A stretch of 64,000 nt of DNA from Streptomyces achromogenes (GTDB lineage: Bacteria > Actinomycetota > Actinomycetes > Streptomycetales > Streptomycetaceae). This document shows positions 15,980 to 25,671 of the stretch, piece by piece. Below the pieces are notes generated by a model. It made no database searches. It was not told where the DNA came from and saw only the letters and a program-made list of their open reading frames with translations. The stretch covers positions 2,170,001 to 2,234,000 of the forward strand of contig NZ_JAUSYH010000001.1 of NCBI RefSeq assembly GCF_030816715.1, given 5' to 3'. Made by a program: the position numbers and the translations under genes. The first letter of the stretch is position 1; each line of letters starts with the position of its first letter.

Positions 15980-16201
15980 TCAGGACGAGGCGGCCTTCTT
16001 GCCTCGAGTCGCCCCGCCACGCCCACGGAGCGTGACGCCCGACTCGCTGAGCATCCGGTGCACGAAGCCATACGAGCGGCCGGTCTCCTCGGCCAGCGCC
16101 CGGATGCTCGCACCGGAGTCGTACTTCTTCTTCAGGTCTGCCGCGAGCTTGTCGCGCGCGGCGCCGGTCACCCGGCTGCCCTTCTTCAGAGTCTCGGCCA
16201 C
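15980..16201 (-). CDS. Small helix-turn-helix domain protein
   Basis: A 73-residue basic protein: VAETLKKGSRVTGAARDKLA, then a helix-turn-helix reading KKKYDSGASIRALAEETGRS with YGFVHRMLSESGVTLRGRGG and a Lys-rich end. It looks like the helix-turn-helix of transposon resolvases or Hin-type proteins standing alone, and near-identical small proteins occur widely in Streptomyces. I chose GTG 16201, because GAGGAGG sits six bases before it on the minus strand; the open frame extends 15 codons further. It is monocistronic, with a 402-base gap upstream. DNA binding is likely, targets are unknown. Confidence 0.8.
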   Translation of the reverse strand: MAETLKKGSRVTGAARDKLAADLKKKYDSGASIRALAEETGRSYGFVHRMLSESGVTLRGRGGATRGKKAASS

Positions 16202-16603
16202 CCGTGCCTCCTCATGGGAAGTGCGCTCTGGTCTCCTCATGATCACCCCTCAGCGCCCCGATGGCCACCCATTCGGCAAGGTCCGTGCGACAGGCTTTTG
16301 ACGACGGGAGCACGCACCCACAAACGGAACCTGTCATTCCAGCCGACGGCGTTCGTACGGCCGAACGGGTTGTTGCACGAAAGAGCAGGTCAGAGACGCG
16401 CGACGGCCGACCCCCTGTCGACAAAGGGATCGGCCGTGAAATGGGTGTAGGACACACCTCGATACGAGGAGATCTCACACAGATGATGGATCACCGGTAG
16501 GCCGAATGATCCAGACGGATGATCCACCACGGGCGATCACGCGCCGGGCCGGTCTTCTCGCCGGGCGGTCGCCCGGTCGTCGGCCCCGACCGCCGGTCGG
16601 CGG
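16202..16603. other. 402-base gap between the HTH and ABC-F genes
   Basis: The minus-strand promoter of the HTH gene should lie in its left part, but I see no clear -35/-10 pair. The middle has several copies of ATGATCCA or its near relatives (16480-16530). The right end holds two GC hairpins: CCGGGC-GGTC-GCCCGG at 16561-16576 and one overlapping the ABC-F stop. A 79-codon open frame at 16261-16500 on the plus strand has no start signal or family resemblance and I do not call it. Confidence 0.6.

Positions 16604-16605
<2 letters not shown>
16588..16605 (-). terminator. Hairpin overlapping the ABC-F stop codon
   Basis: GACCGCC (16588-16594) and GGCGGTC (16599-16605) pair around a GGTC loop. 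The right arm includes part of the TGA stop of the minus-strand ABC-F gene. A second GC hairpin at 16561-16576 lies downstream. Neither is followed by a T run, which is usual for Streptomyces terminators. Confidence 0.45.
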
Positions 16606-18202
<1,597 letters not shown>

Positions 18203-18436
18203 GGACAGACTCCAGTGCGGGGTCGTTGGCGGGATGGGCGGCTGAGGACGTTCCCGCCGTCTAATGCGCGAGGAGAATGGCCATGGGGGCCAGTCTAACG
18301 GGACCGTGCAAGCACTTTTTCTGCGTGCAGGTGTTCGATCTTCGCGGGAGGCGTCGTCGCGGGGCGTTGTCGGTGGCGGGTGCCAGACTGGGCGCCAGGT
18401 CACGCATCCGGCACGGGTCACAAAGGAGTGATCGGC

Positions 18437-18850
18437 ATGGCAGGCACGCACGGCGGGCGCCCGAGCGTCTTCCCGACGGTGTTGTACGCCGACGCGAAGG
18501 CCGCGATCCGGCAGCTCACGGAGGCCCTGGGCTTCACCGAACTGTCCGTGTACGAGGGCGAGGACGGCTCGGTCCTGCACGCCGAGCTGGTGCAGGGCAA
18601 CGGCGCGGTGATGCTCGGCTCGAAGGGCCGCGGGGGCGTCTTCGCCACGGCGATGAAGGACGCGGGCCCGGCCGGCGTGTACGTCGTGGTGGACGACGTG
18701 GACGCACACCACCGGCGGGCCGCGGAGCACGGCGCGGAGATCCTGATGCCGCCGACCGACCAGGACTACGGCTCGCGCGACTACATGGCCCGCGACCTCG
18801 AGGGCAACATCTGGAGTTTCGGCACATACGCGCCCGAGACGCAGGGCTGA
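18437..18850 (+). CDS. VOC (glyoxalase/bleomycin resistance) family protein
   Basis: A 137-residue single VOC domain protein with paired beta-alpha-beta-beta-beta modules: VFPTVLYADAKAAIRQLTEA with LGFTELSVYEGEDGSVLHAE, and GVYVVVDDVDAHHRRAAEHG with DYGSRDYMARDLEGNIWSFG. The end of the second module (RDLEGNIWSFGTY) is the common PhnB/YdcB-like form. Metal ligands expected for glyoxalase I are not all obvious, so the activity is unknown. ATG 18437 follows AAAGGAG at the right distance. It is alone on the plus strand, divergent from the ABC-F gene across about 230 bases. Confidence 0.88.
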   Translation: MAGTHGGRPSVFPTVLYADAKAAIRQLTEALGFTELSVYEGEDGSVLHAELVQGNGAVMLGSKGRGGVFATAMKDAGPAGVYVVVDDVDAHHRRAAEHGAEILMPPTDQDYGSRDYMARDLEGNIWSFGTYAPETQG

Positions 18851-18909
18851 GCGCCGGCGAACCGCCGCGCGCGGTCGGACCGGCGCCCCCGCAGCCGCCC
18901 GCCTCGCGG

Positions 18910-20343
18910 TCAGCTGCCGCCGGTGTGCACCTGGAAGGCGGCCCGGCGGACCGCCTTGGCCAGCGCCGGATCGGGGTGCGCGGCGGCCAGCGCCACCAGC
19001 ACCTGCACGGTGCGCGGGTGCCCGACGGCCCGCACCTCGGTCAGCAGGGCGGGCACGGTCGGCTGCAGCGCGGACTCCAGGTGGCGTACCAGCATGGGCG
19101 CCTCGCCGTGGTCGGCGACGGCCGCGGCGGTGTCGACCCACAGCCAGGTGGCCTCCTGCCGGGTGAGCACCTCGTGGGCGTCCTCCGGGTCGACGCCGTC
19201 GTGCTCGGCGAGCCACAGCAGGGCGTACGGCCGCAGGGCCGGCTCCTCGACGACCGCGCGGACGTCCGGCTCGGCGGGGGCGCCCACCACGCGCAGCGCC
19301 TCGAAGGCGAGTCCGCGCAGCAGGGCGTCGTCGCCGCGGGCGGCCAGCAGCAGTTCGCTGACGGCGCTGCCGACGGTCCGGGCGGCGAGCCAGGCGCGGT
19401 ACTCGGCGCGGGCCGCGTTCGGCCGGAGCTGGGCGCAGCCGCGGAGCATGCCCTCGGCCGACTGCTCGATGTTGCCGGCGGGGCTCTGCGCGGCGACGCA
19501 GATCTGCTCGAGCTTGACCCAGACCGCCCAGCTGCCCAGCGGTGTCAGGGTGGCCTGCCCGCCGCCGCAGGTGAGCGCTCCCACCGAGGCGAGGGCGTTC
19601 AGGGCCCAGTCGAGGAGGGGGGCCAGCTCGGCGTCCTCGGCGGGCTCCGCCGGGTCGGCGTCGACGGGGACCGGGGCGAGCGGGACCGCGGGTTCGGAAC
19701 CGGCGCCGTAGGGCACCTCGCAGCGTTCGGTGCGCAGTTCGGTGACGCGCTGGCGCAGCAGGTCCAGAAGCTGCTCCACGGGGACGGGCCCGGCGGACAG
19801 CTGGAGGAAGGAGAGCACCTGCGGCATGGCCGAGACGACCTCGGCGACGGCGGCGGGCTCCTGCTCCTCGGGTTCCGGGGAGGCGAGCGACCAGGCGTCG
19901 AACAGGGCGACCCAGCCACGCAGGACGGCGCTGTCGTCACGGTCCCAGGCGCGCAGCCGCCAGCCGGGGCGGGCGCTGTCCCCGTGCACCTCGACCAGGC
20001 CGGCGAGGCGGGCGGTGTCCCAGTCGGCGCGGATCCGATCGGTCGTCAGACCCAGATCGGAGGCCGCCCGTTCAGCGGTCGACTCGGAGAGGGTGGCCTT
20101 GCCGTCGGCCGTCGCCGCGTCGCGGCCGGGGCCGAGGGCGTTGTCGGCCCAGCGGGCGACACGGGCCGCGGCGGCCAGTCCGGAGCGCGCCATTCTGGCC
20201 AGCTCCGCGGGCGCCGGAGTGCCCTCCGGCGGGCGGGGTGCGGGGCGGCGCGGGCGCCGCTCGTTCACAGCTGAGGGGGCGGCGGCCAGGGGTCGCGGGC
20301 GGACGAGTCGAAGCCTGGAGTCGCGCGGGATACGGGACGTCAC
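18910..20343 (-). CDS. Conserved hypothetical protein, Leu/Ala-rich, no recognised domain
   Basis: A 477-residue soluble protein that I do not recognise as a named family, though I believe it is conserved in Streptomyces. After a basic start (VTSRIPRDSRLRLVRPRPLA) it has an acidic, Ala/Leu-rich helical body with winged-helix-like stretches (SDLGLTTDRIRADWDTARLA with GLVEVHGD; LTPLGSWAVW), and helical repeat-like segments at the end (RHLESALQPTVPALLTEVRA, VLVALAAAHPDPALAKAVRR) that recall HEAT repeats. Start GTG 20343 is favoured over an upstream in-frame start because the residues before it are Arg-rich. No functional context; the flanking genes are unrelated. Confidence 0.75.
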   Translation of the reverse strand: MTSRIPRDSRLRLVRPRPLAAAPSAVNERRPRRPAPRPPEGTPAPAELARMARSGLAAAARVARWADNALGPGRDAATADGKATLSESTAERAASDLGLTTDRIRADWDTARLAGLVEVHGDSARPGWRLRAWDRDDSAVLRGWVALFDAWSLASPEPEEQEPAAVAEVVSAMPQVLSFLQLSAGPVPVEQLLDLLRQRVTELRTERCEVPYGAGSEPAVPLAPVPVDADPAEPAEDAELAPLLDWALNALASVGALTCGGGQATLTPLGSWAVWVKLEQICVAAQSPAGNIEQSAEGMLRGCAQLRPNAARAEYRAWLAARTVGSAVSELLLAARGDDALLRGLAFEALRVVGAPAEPDVRAVVEEPALRPYALLWLAEHDGVDPEDAHEVLTRQEATWLWVDTAAAVADHGEAPMLVRHLESALQPTVPALLTEVRAVGHPRTVQVLVALAAAHPDPALAKAVRRAAFQVHTGGS

Positions 20344-20649
20344 GGGTGCAGTCTTCCGGTTGACGGTCCGAAAACCCAAACGGAATGGCACGGCGGGCCG
20401 CGGGACCGCTCGGCGCACGGGGTGCCGTGAAGGCAGGGGACACGCCTTCAGGCCAGTGGTACCGGGTTAAACGGAATGTTCGGTCCCGCTCCGGGCGGAC
20501 CGCTGCGGGAGCGGGCCGTCGCGTCACGTCGGCGGGCGACGCCGCGGCCGGGCCGGGTTCGCTCCACGGCGGTCCCGCGAGCCGGCGGAGGTCACGGCGC
20601 GAGCCACAGGAGGCCGGAGGGCGCGCCGGGGCGCGAGCCGGGGGGCGGG
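20344..20649. other. 306-base gap upstream of the hypothetical gene
   Basis: The gap lies between the start of the minus-strand hypothetical gene and the end of the alpha/beta hydrolase gene. The part next to the hypothetical gene is AT-richer (20346-20390, 20460-20490) and probably holds its promoter. I see no hairpin, repeat or RNA gene in it. Confidence 0.5.
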
Positions 20650-21798
20650 TCACATCAGCGGGGTCAGGAAGCGGCGCAGGGTCTCCTCGTAGGCGGCGGG
20701 GTCGGGGTTCCACATGGCGCCGTGCGGGGCGTGCGGGACGGTGTGGAGGGTGACCAGGTCGGGGCGGCGGTCGGCGAGCCGGCGGCTGTCGGCCCAGGGG
20801 GCGACGGTGTCGTCGGGTCCGTGGAGGATCAGGGTCGGGACCCGCAGCCGGGCCGGGCTGCCGTCCGCGCCGCCGGGTCCGCCCGTGCCGCCGGGCGCGC
20901 CGCCCGCCATGCCGGTGCGGCCCTCGGCGGCGCGGACGGCGAGCGGCAGCAGGACGGCGGGGGTGTGCCGGGCGGCGGCGAGGGCGCGCACCGTCGTCCG
21001 CCAGTCGAGGACCGGGGAGTCCAGCACGAGTCCCGAGACCAGGTCGCGCAGGCCGGAGTCGGCGGCGGCGCGCAGGGCCATGGCGGCGCCCGTGGACCAG
21101 CCGAGCAGGACGACGCGCCGGGCGCCGTAGCGCACGGCGTACCGCATCGCCGCGTCCAGGTCGCGCCACTCGGTCGCGCCGAGGTGGTTCAGGCCGTCCG
21201 GGGAACGGGGCGCGCCGAGGTCTCCGCGGTAGGCGAGGGCGAGCACGGGGAAGCGGGCGCCGTGCAGGAAGCCGATGAGGTTGAGGGCGTGTTCCCGGGT
21301 GGTCCCCAGACCGTGCACGGCGATCACCCAGGTGCGACGGGCTCCGGGGACGAACCAGGCGGGCAGGTTGCCCAGTTCGCCGGGCACGTCGACGTCGGCG
21401 TGGTCGAGACCGAGGGCGGTGCCGGGGTCGCCGACGTACAGGTTCGGGGTGAGCCGGACCGCGTCACCGGCGTCCAGGGAGCCGTGGGTGACGCGTTCCA
21501 GCCGACGGACGACGGTGTCGGCGGTGTGCGGGGCGTCGGGCAGGACCGGGCCGACGACGGCGTGGGAACCGTCGCCGGAGAGGCCGTAGGCGCCGGGGCG
21601 CAAGGCCGCGAGGTCGCGCGTGAGGGTGACCTGTCCGGCGGCCGTGCCGTGCACGGTGAGCCGGGGTTCGGTGGGCAGGGGCCGGCCGGGCGGCGCCTTC
21701 AACGCGACGTCGCTGGCGAACCGGCCGGCGACGACACCGGCGGCGCCGGCGGCCAGGGCTGCGGTGACGGCGGCGGCCGTCGCTGTGACAGTGCGCAC
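20650..21798 (-). CDS. Membrane-anchored or exported alpha/beta hydrolase
   Basis: A 382-residue protein with an N-terminal hydrophobic segment (VTATAAAVTAALAAGAAGVV) that is a signal anchor, followed by an N-terminal accessory region and an alpha/beta hydrolase domain from about residue 145. The elements of the catalytic centre are visible: VHGLGTT for the oxyanion loop, GWSTG with the nucleophile Ser, HGPDDTVAP with the acid Asp, and PHAPHG with the His. Between Ser and Asp is a Gly-rich insertion (GMAGGAPGGTGGPGG). Start GTG 21798 (VRTVTATAAA). The substrate is unknown; it might be an esterase or peptidase acting outside the cell. Confidence 0.85.
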   Translation of the reverse strand: MRTVTATAAAVTAALAAGAAGVVAGRFASDVALKAPPGRPLPTEPRLTVHGTAAGQVTLTRDLAALRPGAYGLSGDGSHAVVGPVLPDAPHTADTVVRRLERVTHGSLDAGDAVRLTPNLYVGDPGTALGLDHADVDVPGELGNLPAWFVPGARRTWVIAVHGLGTTREHALNLIGFLHGARFPVLALAYRGDLGAPRSPDGLNHLGATEWRDLDAAMRYAVRYGARRVVLLGWSTGAAMALRAAADSGLRDLVSGLVLDSPVLDWRTTVRALAAARHTPAVLLPLAVRAAEGRTGMAGGAPGGTGGPGGADGSPARLRVPTLILHGPDDTVAPWADSRRLADRRPDLVTLHTVPHAPHGAMWNPDPAAYEETLRRFLTPLM

Positions 21799-21901
21799 GA
21801 GCCCAGTGTCCCGGCCATCCCGCGGACCGGCCAGTGGTGCGGCCGGCCGGGGTGACGCGCGCCGAAGCCACGACCGTCGGCCGGGCCCTCGGCCGCGGCC
21901 G

Positions 21902-22601
21902 TCAGTCCGGCTGGCCGTACCCCCGCAGACGCTCCCCAACCTGGGCGACCTGTTCCTCCGTCAGCAGTGCGGGCGTGCGGCCGGGCACCGAGGAAGCGGT
22001 CAGCCACAGGCGGCACATCCACTCCAGTTGGGCCGTGCGGTCGTACGCCTGGTCGAGCCCGGCGCCATGGGTCAGGGTGCCGTGGTTGCGCAGGAGGCAG
22101 CCGGACCGCCCCTCGAGGGCCCGGAGCGTGTGCGCGGCCAGCTCCTCGGTGCCGTACGCGGCGTAGGGCGCGACGCGGACGGGTCCGCCGAGCGCGCTCG
22201 CCATGTAGTGGATCAGGGGGAGTTCGTCGACGAGGGTGGAGACGGCGGTGGCGTGCACGGCGTGGGTGTGCACGATCGCCCCGGCGTCGGTGGCCCGGTA
22301 CACGGCCAGATGCATGGGCAGTTCGCTGGTGGGGACCAGCGCGCCGAGGACCTGCCGGCCGGTGAGGTCGACGCCCGTGACGTCGGCCGGGGCCAGCCGC
22401 TCGTAGGGCACGCCGGACGGCGTCACGAGCACGGTGTCGCCGACGCGCACCGAGACGTTGCCCGAAGTGCCGACGACCAGCCCGTCGGCGACCGTGCGGG
22501 CGGGCGGCCGCCACCAGTTCCGCCCAGGCCCGCGCCTCCTCGGGCGAGGCCTGCCGCCCCCGCCGCCGGACGTCCGGTCGTTCGCCTCGATGCTCAGCCA
22601 T
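21902..22601 (-). pseudogene. Class II aldolase/adducin family protein, interrupted by a frameshift
   Basis: The gene starts at ATG 22601 (MAEHRGERPD) and reads to ARAWAELVAAAR, then shifts frame near 22497-22507; the rest (RTVADGLVVGTSGNVSVRVG ... NHGTLTHG ... PGRTPALLTEE) lies in another frame to the stop at 21902. Removing one G from the GGGCGGGCGG run restores one uninterrupted protein of about 232 residues with the family's GTSGNVS, HTHAVHATAV zinc-ligand region and C-terminal sequence. Intact relatives are fuculose- or ribulose-phosphate aldolase-like enzymes. Either a real inactivating insertion or a sequencing error in a G-rich run is possible; both flanks keep normal codon use, which favours a recent event or an error. 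Confidence 0.8.
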
Positions 22602-22696
22602 GCCGCGATCCTGCCAGGCCCTCCCGGGGGCGGTCGGCGCCCCGCGCGCGGGCGATAGCGCACCCGTGTCATCCGGACACCGTGACGCCCGCCTCA

Positions 22697-22718
22697 GTTC
22701 ATCTTCCGTTCACCCGGG
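22697..22718 (+). promoter_or_regulatory. PHO box (PhoP binding site) upstream of the phosphate transporter
   Basis: Two 11-base direct repeat units lie head to tail: GTTCATCTTCC (22697-22707) and GTTCACCCGGG (22708-22718). Both match the Streptomyces PhoP repeat, whose best conserved part is GTTCACC. A weaker third unit may follow (TTGCCTACGGT). The site ends 47 bases before the ATG of the phosphate transporter, a position that fits PhoP activation or control at the promoter. Confidence 0.8.
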
Positions 22719-22765
22719 TTGCCTACGGTCAATCAGCCAATGACTTCGAACGATTGCCTGGGTAA

Positions 22766-24028
22766 ATGGAAAACTTCTCGCTGATCCTCGCGATTGTGGT
22801 GGTAACCGCACTTGCGTTTGATTTCACGAACGGTTTTCACGACACCGCCAACGCGATGGCCACGACCATCTCGACCGGTGCACTCAAGCCCAAGGTCGCG
22901 GTGGCCATGTCCGCCGTGCTGAACCTTGTGGGAGCCTTCCTCTCGGTGGAGGTCGCCAACACGATCTCCAAGGGTCTCGTCGACGAGACCGGCATCCGTC
23001 CCGAGGTCATCTTCGCCGCCCTGGTCGGCGCGATCCTCTGGAACCTGCTGACCTGGCTGGTGGGCCTGCCCTCCAGCTCCTCGCACGCCCTGATGGGCGG
23101 TCTGATCGGCGCCACCATCGCCTCGGCCGGTACGGGCGCGGTGCACGGCGACGTGCTGGTCACCAAGGTGCTGCTGCCGGCGGTCGCCGCGCCGATCGTC
23201 GCGGGCGTCGCGGCGATGTTCGCCACCCGCCTCTCCTACACGCTGGGCCGCAAGGCCGACGGCAGGGCCGCGGACAAGGGCTACCGCGCGGGCCAGATCG
23301 CCTCGGCCGGCCTGGTCTCCCTCGCCCACGGCACCAACGACGCCCAGAAGACGATGGGCATCATCACCCTGGCCCTGGTGGCCGGCGGCGCCGTGGCGCC
23401 CGACTCCGACCCGCCCACCTGGGTCATCCTCTCGGCCGGTCTGGCCATCGCGCTCGGCACCTACCTCGGCGGCTGGCGCATCATCCGCACGATGGGCAAG
23501 GGGCTGACCGATCTCCAGCCGCAGCAGGGCTTCGCGGCGCAGACCAGTGCCGCGACGGTCATCCTGGCCTCCTCTCACCTCGGCTTCTCCCTCTCCACCA
23601 CGCATTCGGTCTCCGGTGCGGTGATGGGCGCGGGGCTGGGCCGCAAGGGCGGCGTGGTCCGCTGGTCGACCGCGACCCGCATGTTCGTCGCGTGGGGTCT
23701 GACCCTCCCGGCCGCCGCCCTGGTGGGCGCGCTCGCCGAGTCGGTCACCGGGCTCGGCGACTGGGGCACGGCCGTGGTCGCCGTCTTCCTGATCGCCTCC
23801 AGCGCGGCCATCTGGAAGATCTCCCGGCGCGAGGTCGTCGACGCGTCGAACGTCAACGAGTCCGAGGAGCCGGCCGGTGTGATCACCACGGCCATCGCCA
23901 TGGTCGCGCCGCCGCCCACGGGCACGCCGGCCGAGGACGTCACGACGGTCCTGACGGCCACCATCCCGGCGCCGGCCGCGTCGGCCGCGCCGCCCGCCCC
24001 CGCCGCTCCCCCGGCCGCGGCCGTCTGA
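22766..24028 (+). CDS. pitH: PiT family inorganic phosphate transporter
   Basis: A 420-residue PiT-family transporter, which carries metal-phosphate in symport with H+. The two family signatures are present: FDFTNGFHDTANAMATTIST near the N-terminus and SLAHGTNDAQKTMGIITLAL in the second half, each in an inverted membrane repeat. About ten membrane helices are seen, and the C-terminus is a long Ala/Pro-rich tail (PAPAASAAPPAPAAPPAAAV). From memory it corresponds to PitH2 of S. coelicolor, which lies next to the same small membrane protein and cobalamin genes. Start ATG 22766, with only a weak GGGTAA ribosome site. A PHO box lies upstream. Confidence 0.93.
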   Translation: MENFSLILAIVVVTALAFDFTNGFHDTANAMATTISTGALKPKVAVAMSAVLNLVGAFLSVEVANTISKGLVDETGIRPEVIFAALVGAILWNLLTWLVGLPSSSSHALMGGLIGATIASAGTGAVHGDVLVTKVLLPAVAAPIVAGVAAMFATRLSYTLGRKADGRAADKGYRAGQIASAGLVSLAHGTNDAQKTMGIITLALVAGGAVAPDSDPPTWVILSAGLAIALGTYLGGWRIIRTMGKGLTDLQPQQGFAAQTSAATVILASSHLGFSLSTTHSVSGAVMGAGLGRKGGVVRWSTATRMFVAWGLTLPAAALVGALAESVTGLGDWGTAVVAVFLIASSAAIWKISRREVVDASNVNESEEPAGVITTAIAMVAPPPTGTPAEDVTTVLTATIPAPAASAAPPAPAAPPAAAV

Positions 24029-24062
24029 GCCCGCGCCACCGGAACGAAGGAAGAGAACCGGC

Positions 24063-24284
24063 ATGAAGATCGACTGGGCAGCCCTGGGCTCCGTGTTCGG
24101 CGTCAGCCTCGTGGTCACCGTGGGCCTCGTCGCCCTGTTCACCCTCGGCGTCATGGGCCTGTCGCGCAGGGAACGCGCGACGGCCGAGGGCGGCTCGGCC
24201 GCCCTCGCGGTGACGGGCGCGTACGCGTGCTTCGCCGCCTGCGCGGCGGCGGTGGCCTACGGCATCTCGCTGATCGTGGTCTGA
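24063..24284 (+). CDS. Small membrane protein downstream of the phosphate transporter
   Basis: A 73-residue protein with two hydrophobic helices (GSVFGVSLVVTVGLVALFTL and a second near the C-terminus, ACFAACAAAVAYGISLIVV) joined by a charged loop (SRRERATAEGGSA). ATG 24063 is preceded by a good GAAGGAAGAG ribosome site and lies 34 bases after the transporter stop, so the two are cotranscribed. No named domain. Conservation beside pitH suggests an accessory role in phosphate transport, but nothing in the sequence proves it. Confidence 0.75.
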   Translation: MKIDWAALGSVFGVSLVVTVGLVALFTLGVMGLSRRERATAEGGSAALAVTGAYACFAACAAAVAYGISLIVV

Positions 24285-24514
24285 CGCGCCGTCGTCCGGC
24301 GGGTCGTGGACCGACGGGACGTGGGCCTCAGGGGTGCGGGACGGATCGCCGTGCCGCACCCCGTTCCCGTGCCCGGCCGCGCATCGCGTGCCCGTACCCG
24401 CTCCCCGCACCCCGTTCCCGAACCCCGCCGGCCCCGCCGTGTGGGGTTCTGCACATCCTCCCCGCGCAGGTCAACAGCAAGTTGACGGCCCTTCCGGGCC
24501 CGTGGTGGACTGCC

Positions 24515-24625
24515 CGGGCCATTACGGCGGCAGAAGAGGAAGCCGGTGCGAGTCCGGCGCGGTCCCGCCACTGTCACCGGGAGGAAACCCCCGGGAGCCA
24601 GGAACTCTCGCCGCCGGTCTCGTCG
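24515..24625 (+). ncRNA. Cobalamin riboswitch
   Basis: The conserved B12-box core is present: GAAGCCGGTGCGAGTCCGGC at 24539-24558, directly followed by GCGGTCCCGCCACTGT and a stem built from CCGGGAGG and CCCCCGGG. A long-range closing helix can form between CGGCGG at 24525-24530 and CCGCCG at 24610-24615. A further hairpin (CAGGG/CCCTG, 24629-24646) follows, before a 19-codon open frame and cobD. Binding of adenosylcobalamin would shut off the downstream cobalamin genes; as is usual in GC-rich bacteria, this more likely acts on translation. Boundaries are approximate. Confidence 0.92.
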
Positions 24626-24662
24626 AACCAGGGCGTGGACACCCTGAGTGAGGACCTCTGCC

Positions 24663-24722
24663 ATGTGCGGCTGCCGACCGAGCGTCACCACCGACCCGAC
24701 CCCCGCCCCCACAGCCGGCTGA
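24663..24722 (+). CDS. Possible 19-residue leader peptide between riboswitch and cobD
   Basis: ATG 24663 opens a 19-codon frame encoding MCGCRPSVTTDPTPAPTAG and then TGA. GAGGA lies nine bases before the ATG, and codon third positions are almost all G/C as in real genes. The cobD start follows four bases after the stop and has no Shine-Dalgarno site of its own, so ribosomes finishing this frame could restart at cobD. The peptide is rich in Cys and Pro. It may be the true target of the riboswitch's control. Not experimentally supported. Confidence 0.45.
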   Translation: MCGCRPSVTTDPTPAPTAG

Positions 24723-24726
24723 CCCG

Positions 24727-25671
24727 ATGGGTGCCGAGCGCGTCCACGCGTACGGCGCCGCCGCCGGCCTGCTCGGCGACCTGCTCCTCGGCGATCCCCG
24801 CCGCGGGCATCCGGTCGCCGGGTTCGGGCGGGCCGCGGGCGCCGTCGAACGGCTGCTGTGGCGGGACAACCGGGGGTGGGGCGCCCTGCACACCGCCGTG
24901 TGCGCGGGCGGCGCCGTGGCCCTCGGGGCCGTCGCCTCACGGGGTGTGCGCCACTCCCCCGCCGCCTCCGTCGCCCTGACCGCCGCCGCCACCTGGGCCG
25001 TCGTCGGGGGCAGTTCGCTCGTCCGCGAGGCCCGCGCGATCGGGCGGGCCCTGGAGGCGGGGGACGTCGAGGCGGCCCGCGCACGGCTACCGCGTCTGTG
25101 CGGGCGGGACCCCCAGGCGCTGGACGCCGACGGGATCGCCCGGGCCGTCGTGGAGTCCGTCGCCGAGAACACCTCCGACGCCGTCGTCGGGGCGCTGGTG
25201 TGGGGCGCCGTGGGCGGCGTGCCGGGACTGGTCGGGTTCCGGGCCGTCAACACCCTTGACGCGATGGTAGGTCACCGCTCGCCGCGGTACCTGCGCTTCG
25301 GCTGGGCCGCCGCCCGGCTCGACGACCTCGCCGGGTGGCCCGGGGCGCGGCTGACCGCCGTGCTGGCCGCCGCCGCGGGGGACGACCCGCGCGGCGCGCT
25401 GCGGGCCTGGCGCGCCGACGCCCGCAGTCACCCGAGCCCCAACGCGGGCCCCGTGGAGGCGTCTTTCGCGGGCGCCCTCGGGGTACGGCTGGGCGGGACC
25501 CTGGCGTACGGCGGCCGGGTCGAACACCGCCCGGTGCTCAACGGGGCGGCCGGACGGCCCGTCGCCGTGCACGACATCGAACGCGCCGCGCGGCTCTCCC
25601 GCCGCGTCGGTCTGCTCGCGCTCGGCGTCACCGTCGCCGCGCGCCTGGTCGCGAAGGGACGTCAGTCATGA
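24727..25671 (+). CDS. cobD: Adenosylcobinamide-phosphate synthase CobD/CbiB
   Basis: A 314-residue membrane protein that attaches aminopropanol (or its phosphate) to adenosylcobyric acid late in cobalamin synthesis. Family sequence includes AAGLLGDLLLGDPRRGHPVA at the N-terminus, ALDADGIARAVVESVAENTS with DAVVGALVWG, RAVNTLDAMVGHRSPRY, and HPSPNAGPVEASFAGALGVR. ATG 24727 follows a putative leader-peptide stop by four bases. It is the first main gene under the cobalamin riboswitch. Its stop overlaps the cobQ start (ATGA), indicating coupled translation. Confidence 0.95.
   Translation: MGAERVHAYGAAAGLLGDLLLGDPRRGHPVAGFGRAAGAVERLLWRDNRGWGALHTAVCAGGAVALGAVASRGVRHSPAASVALTAAATWAVVGGSSLVREARAIGRALEAGDVEAARARLPRLCGRDPQALDADGIARAVVESVAENTSDAVVGALVWGAVGGVPGLVGFRAVNTLDAMVGHRSPRYLRFGWAAARLDDLAGWPGARLTAVLAAAAGDDPRGALRAWRADARSHPSPNAGPVEASFAGALGVRLGGTLAYGGRVEHRPVLNGAAGRPVAVHDIERAARLSRRVGLLALGVTVAARLVAKGRQS

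Noticed and set aside
16261..16500. 79-codon plus-strand frame beginning MATHSARSVRQAF
   Set aside because: No ribosome site, no family resemblance, and mixed codon use; it lies in the likely promoter region of the HTH gene.
18203..19216. Long in-frame upstream extension of the ABC-F gene
   Set aside because: The added residues are Arg/Ala-rich and overlap the VOC and hypothetical genes; family sequence begins at GTG 18202.
20344..20649. Further small genes in the 306-base gap
   Set aside because: Short open frames are Arg/Gly-rich and lack start signals.
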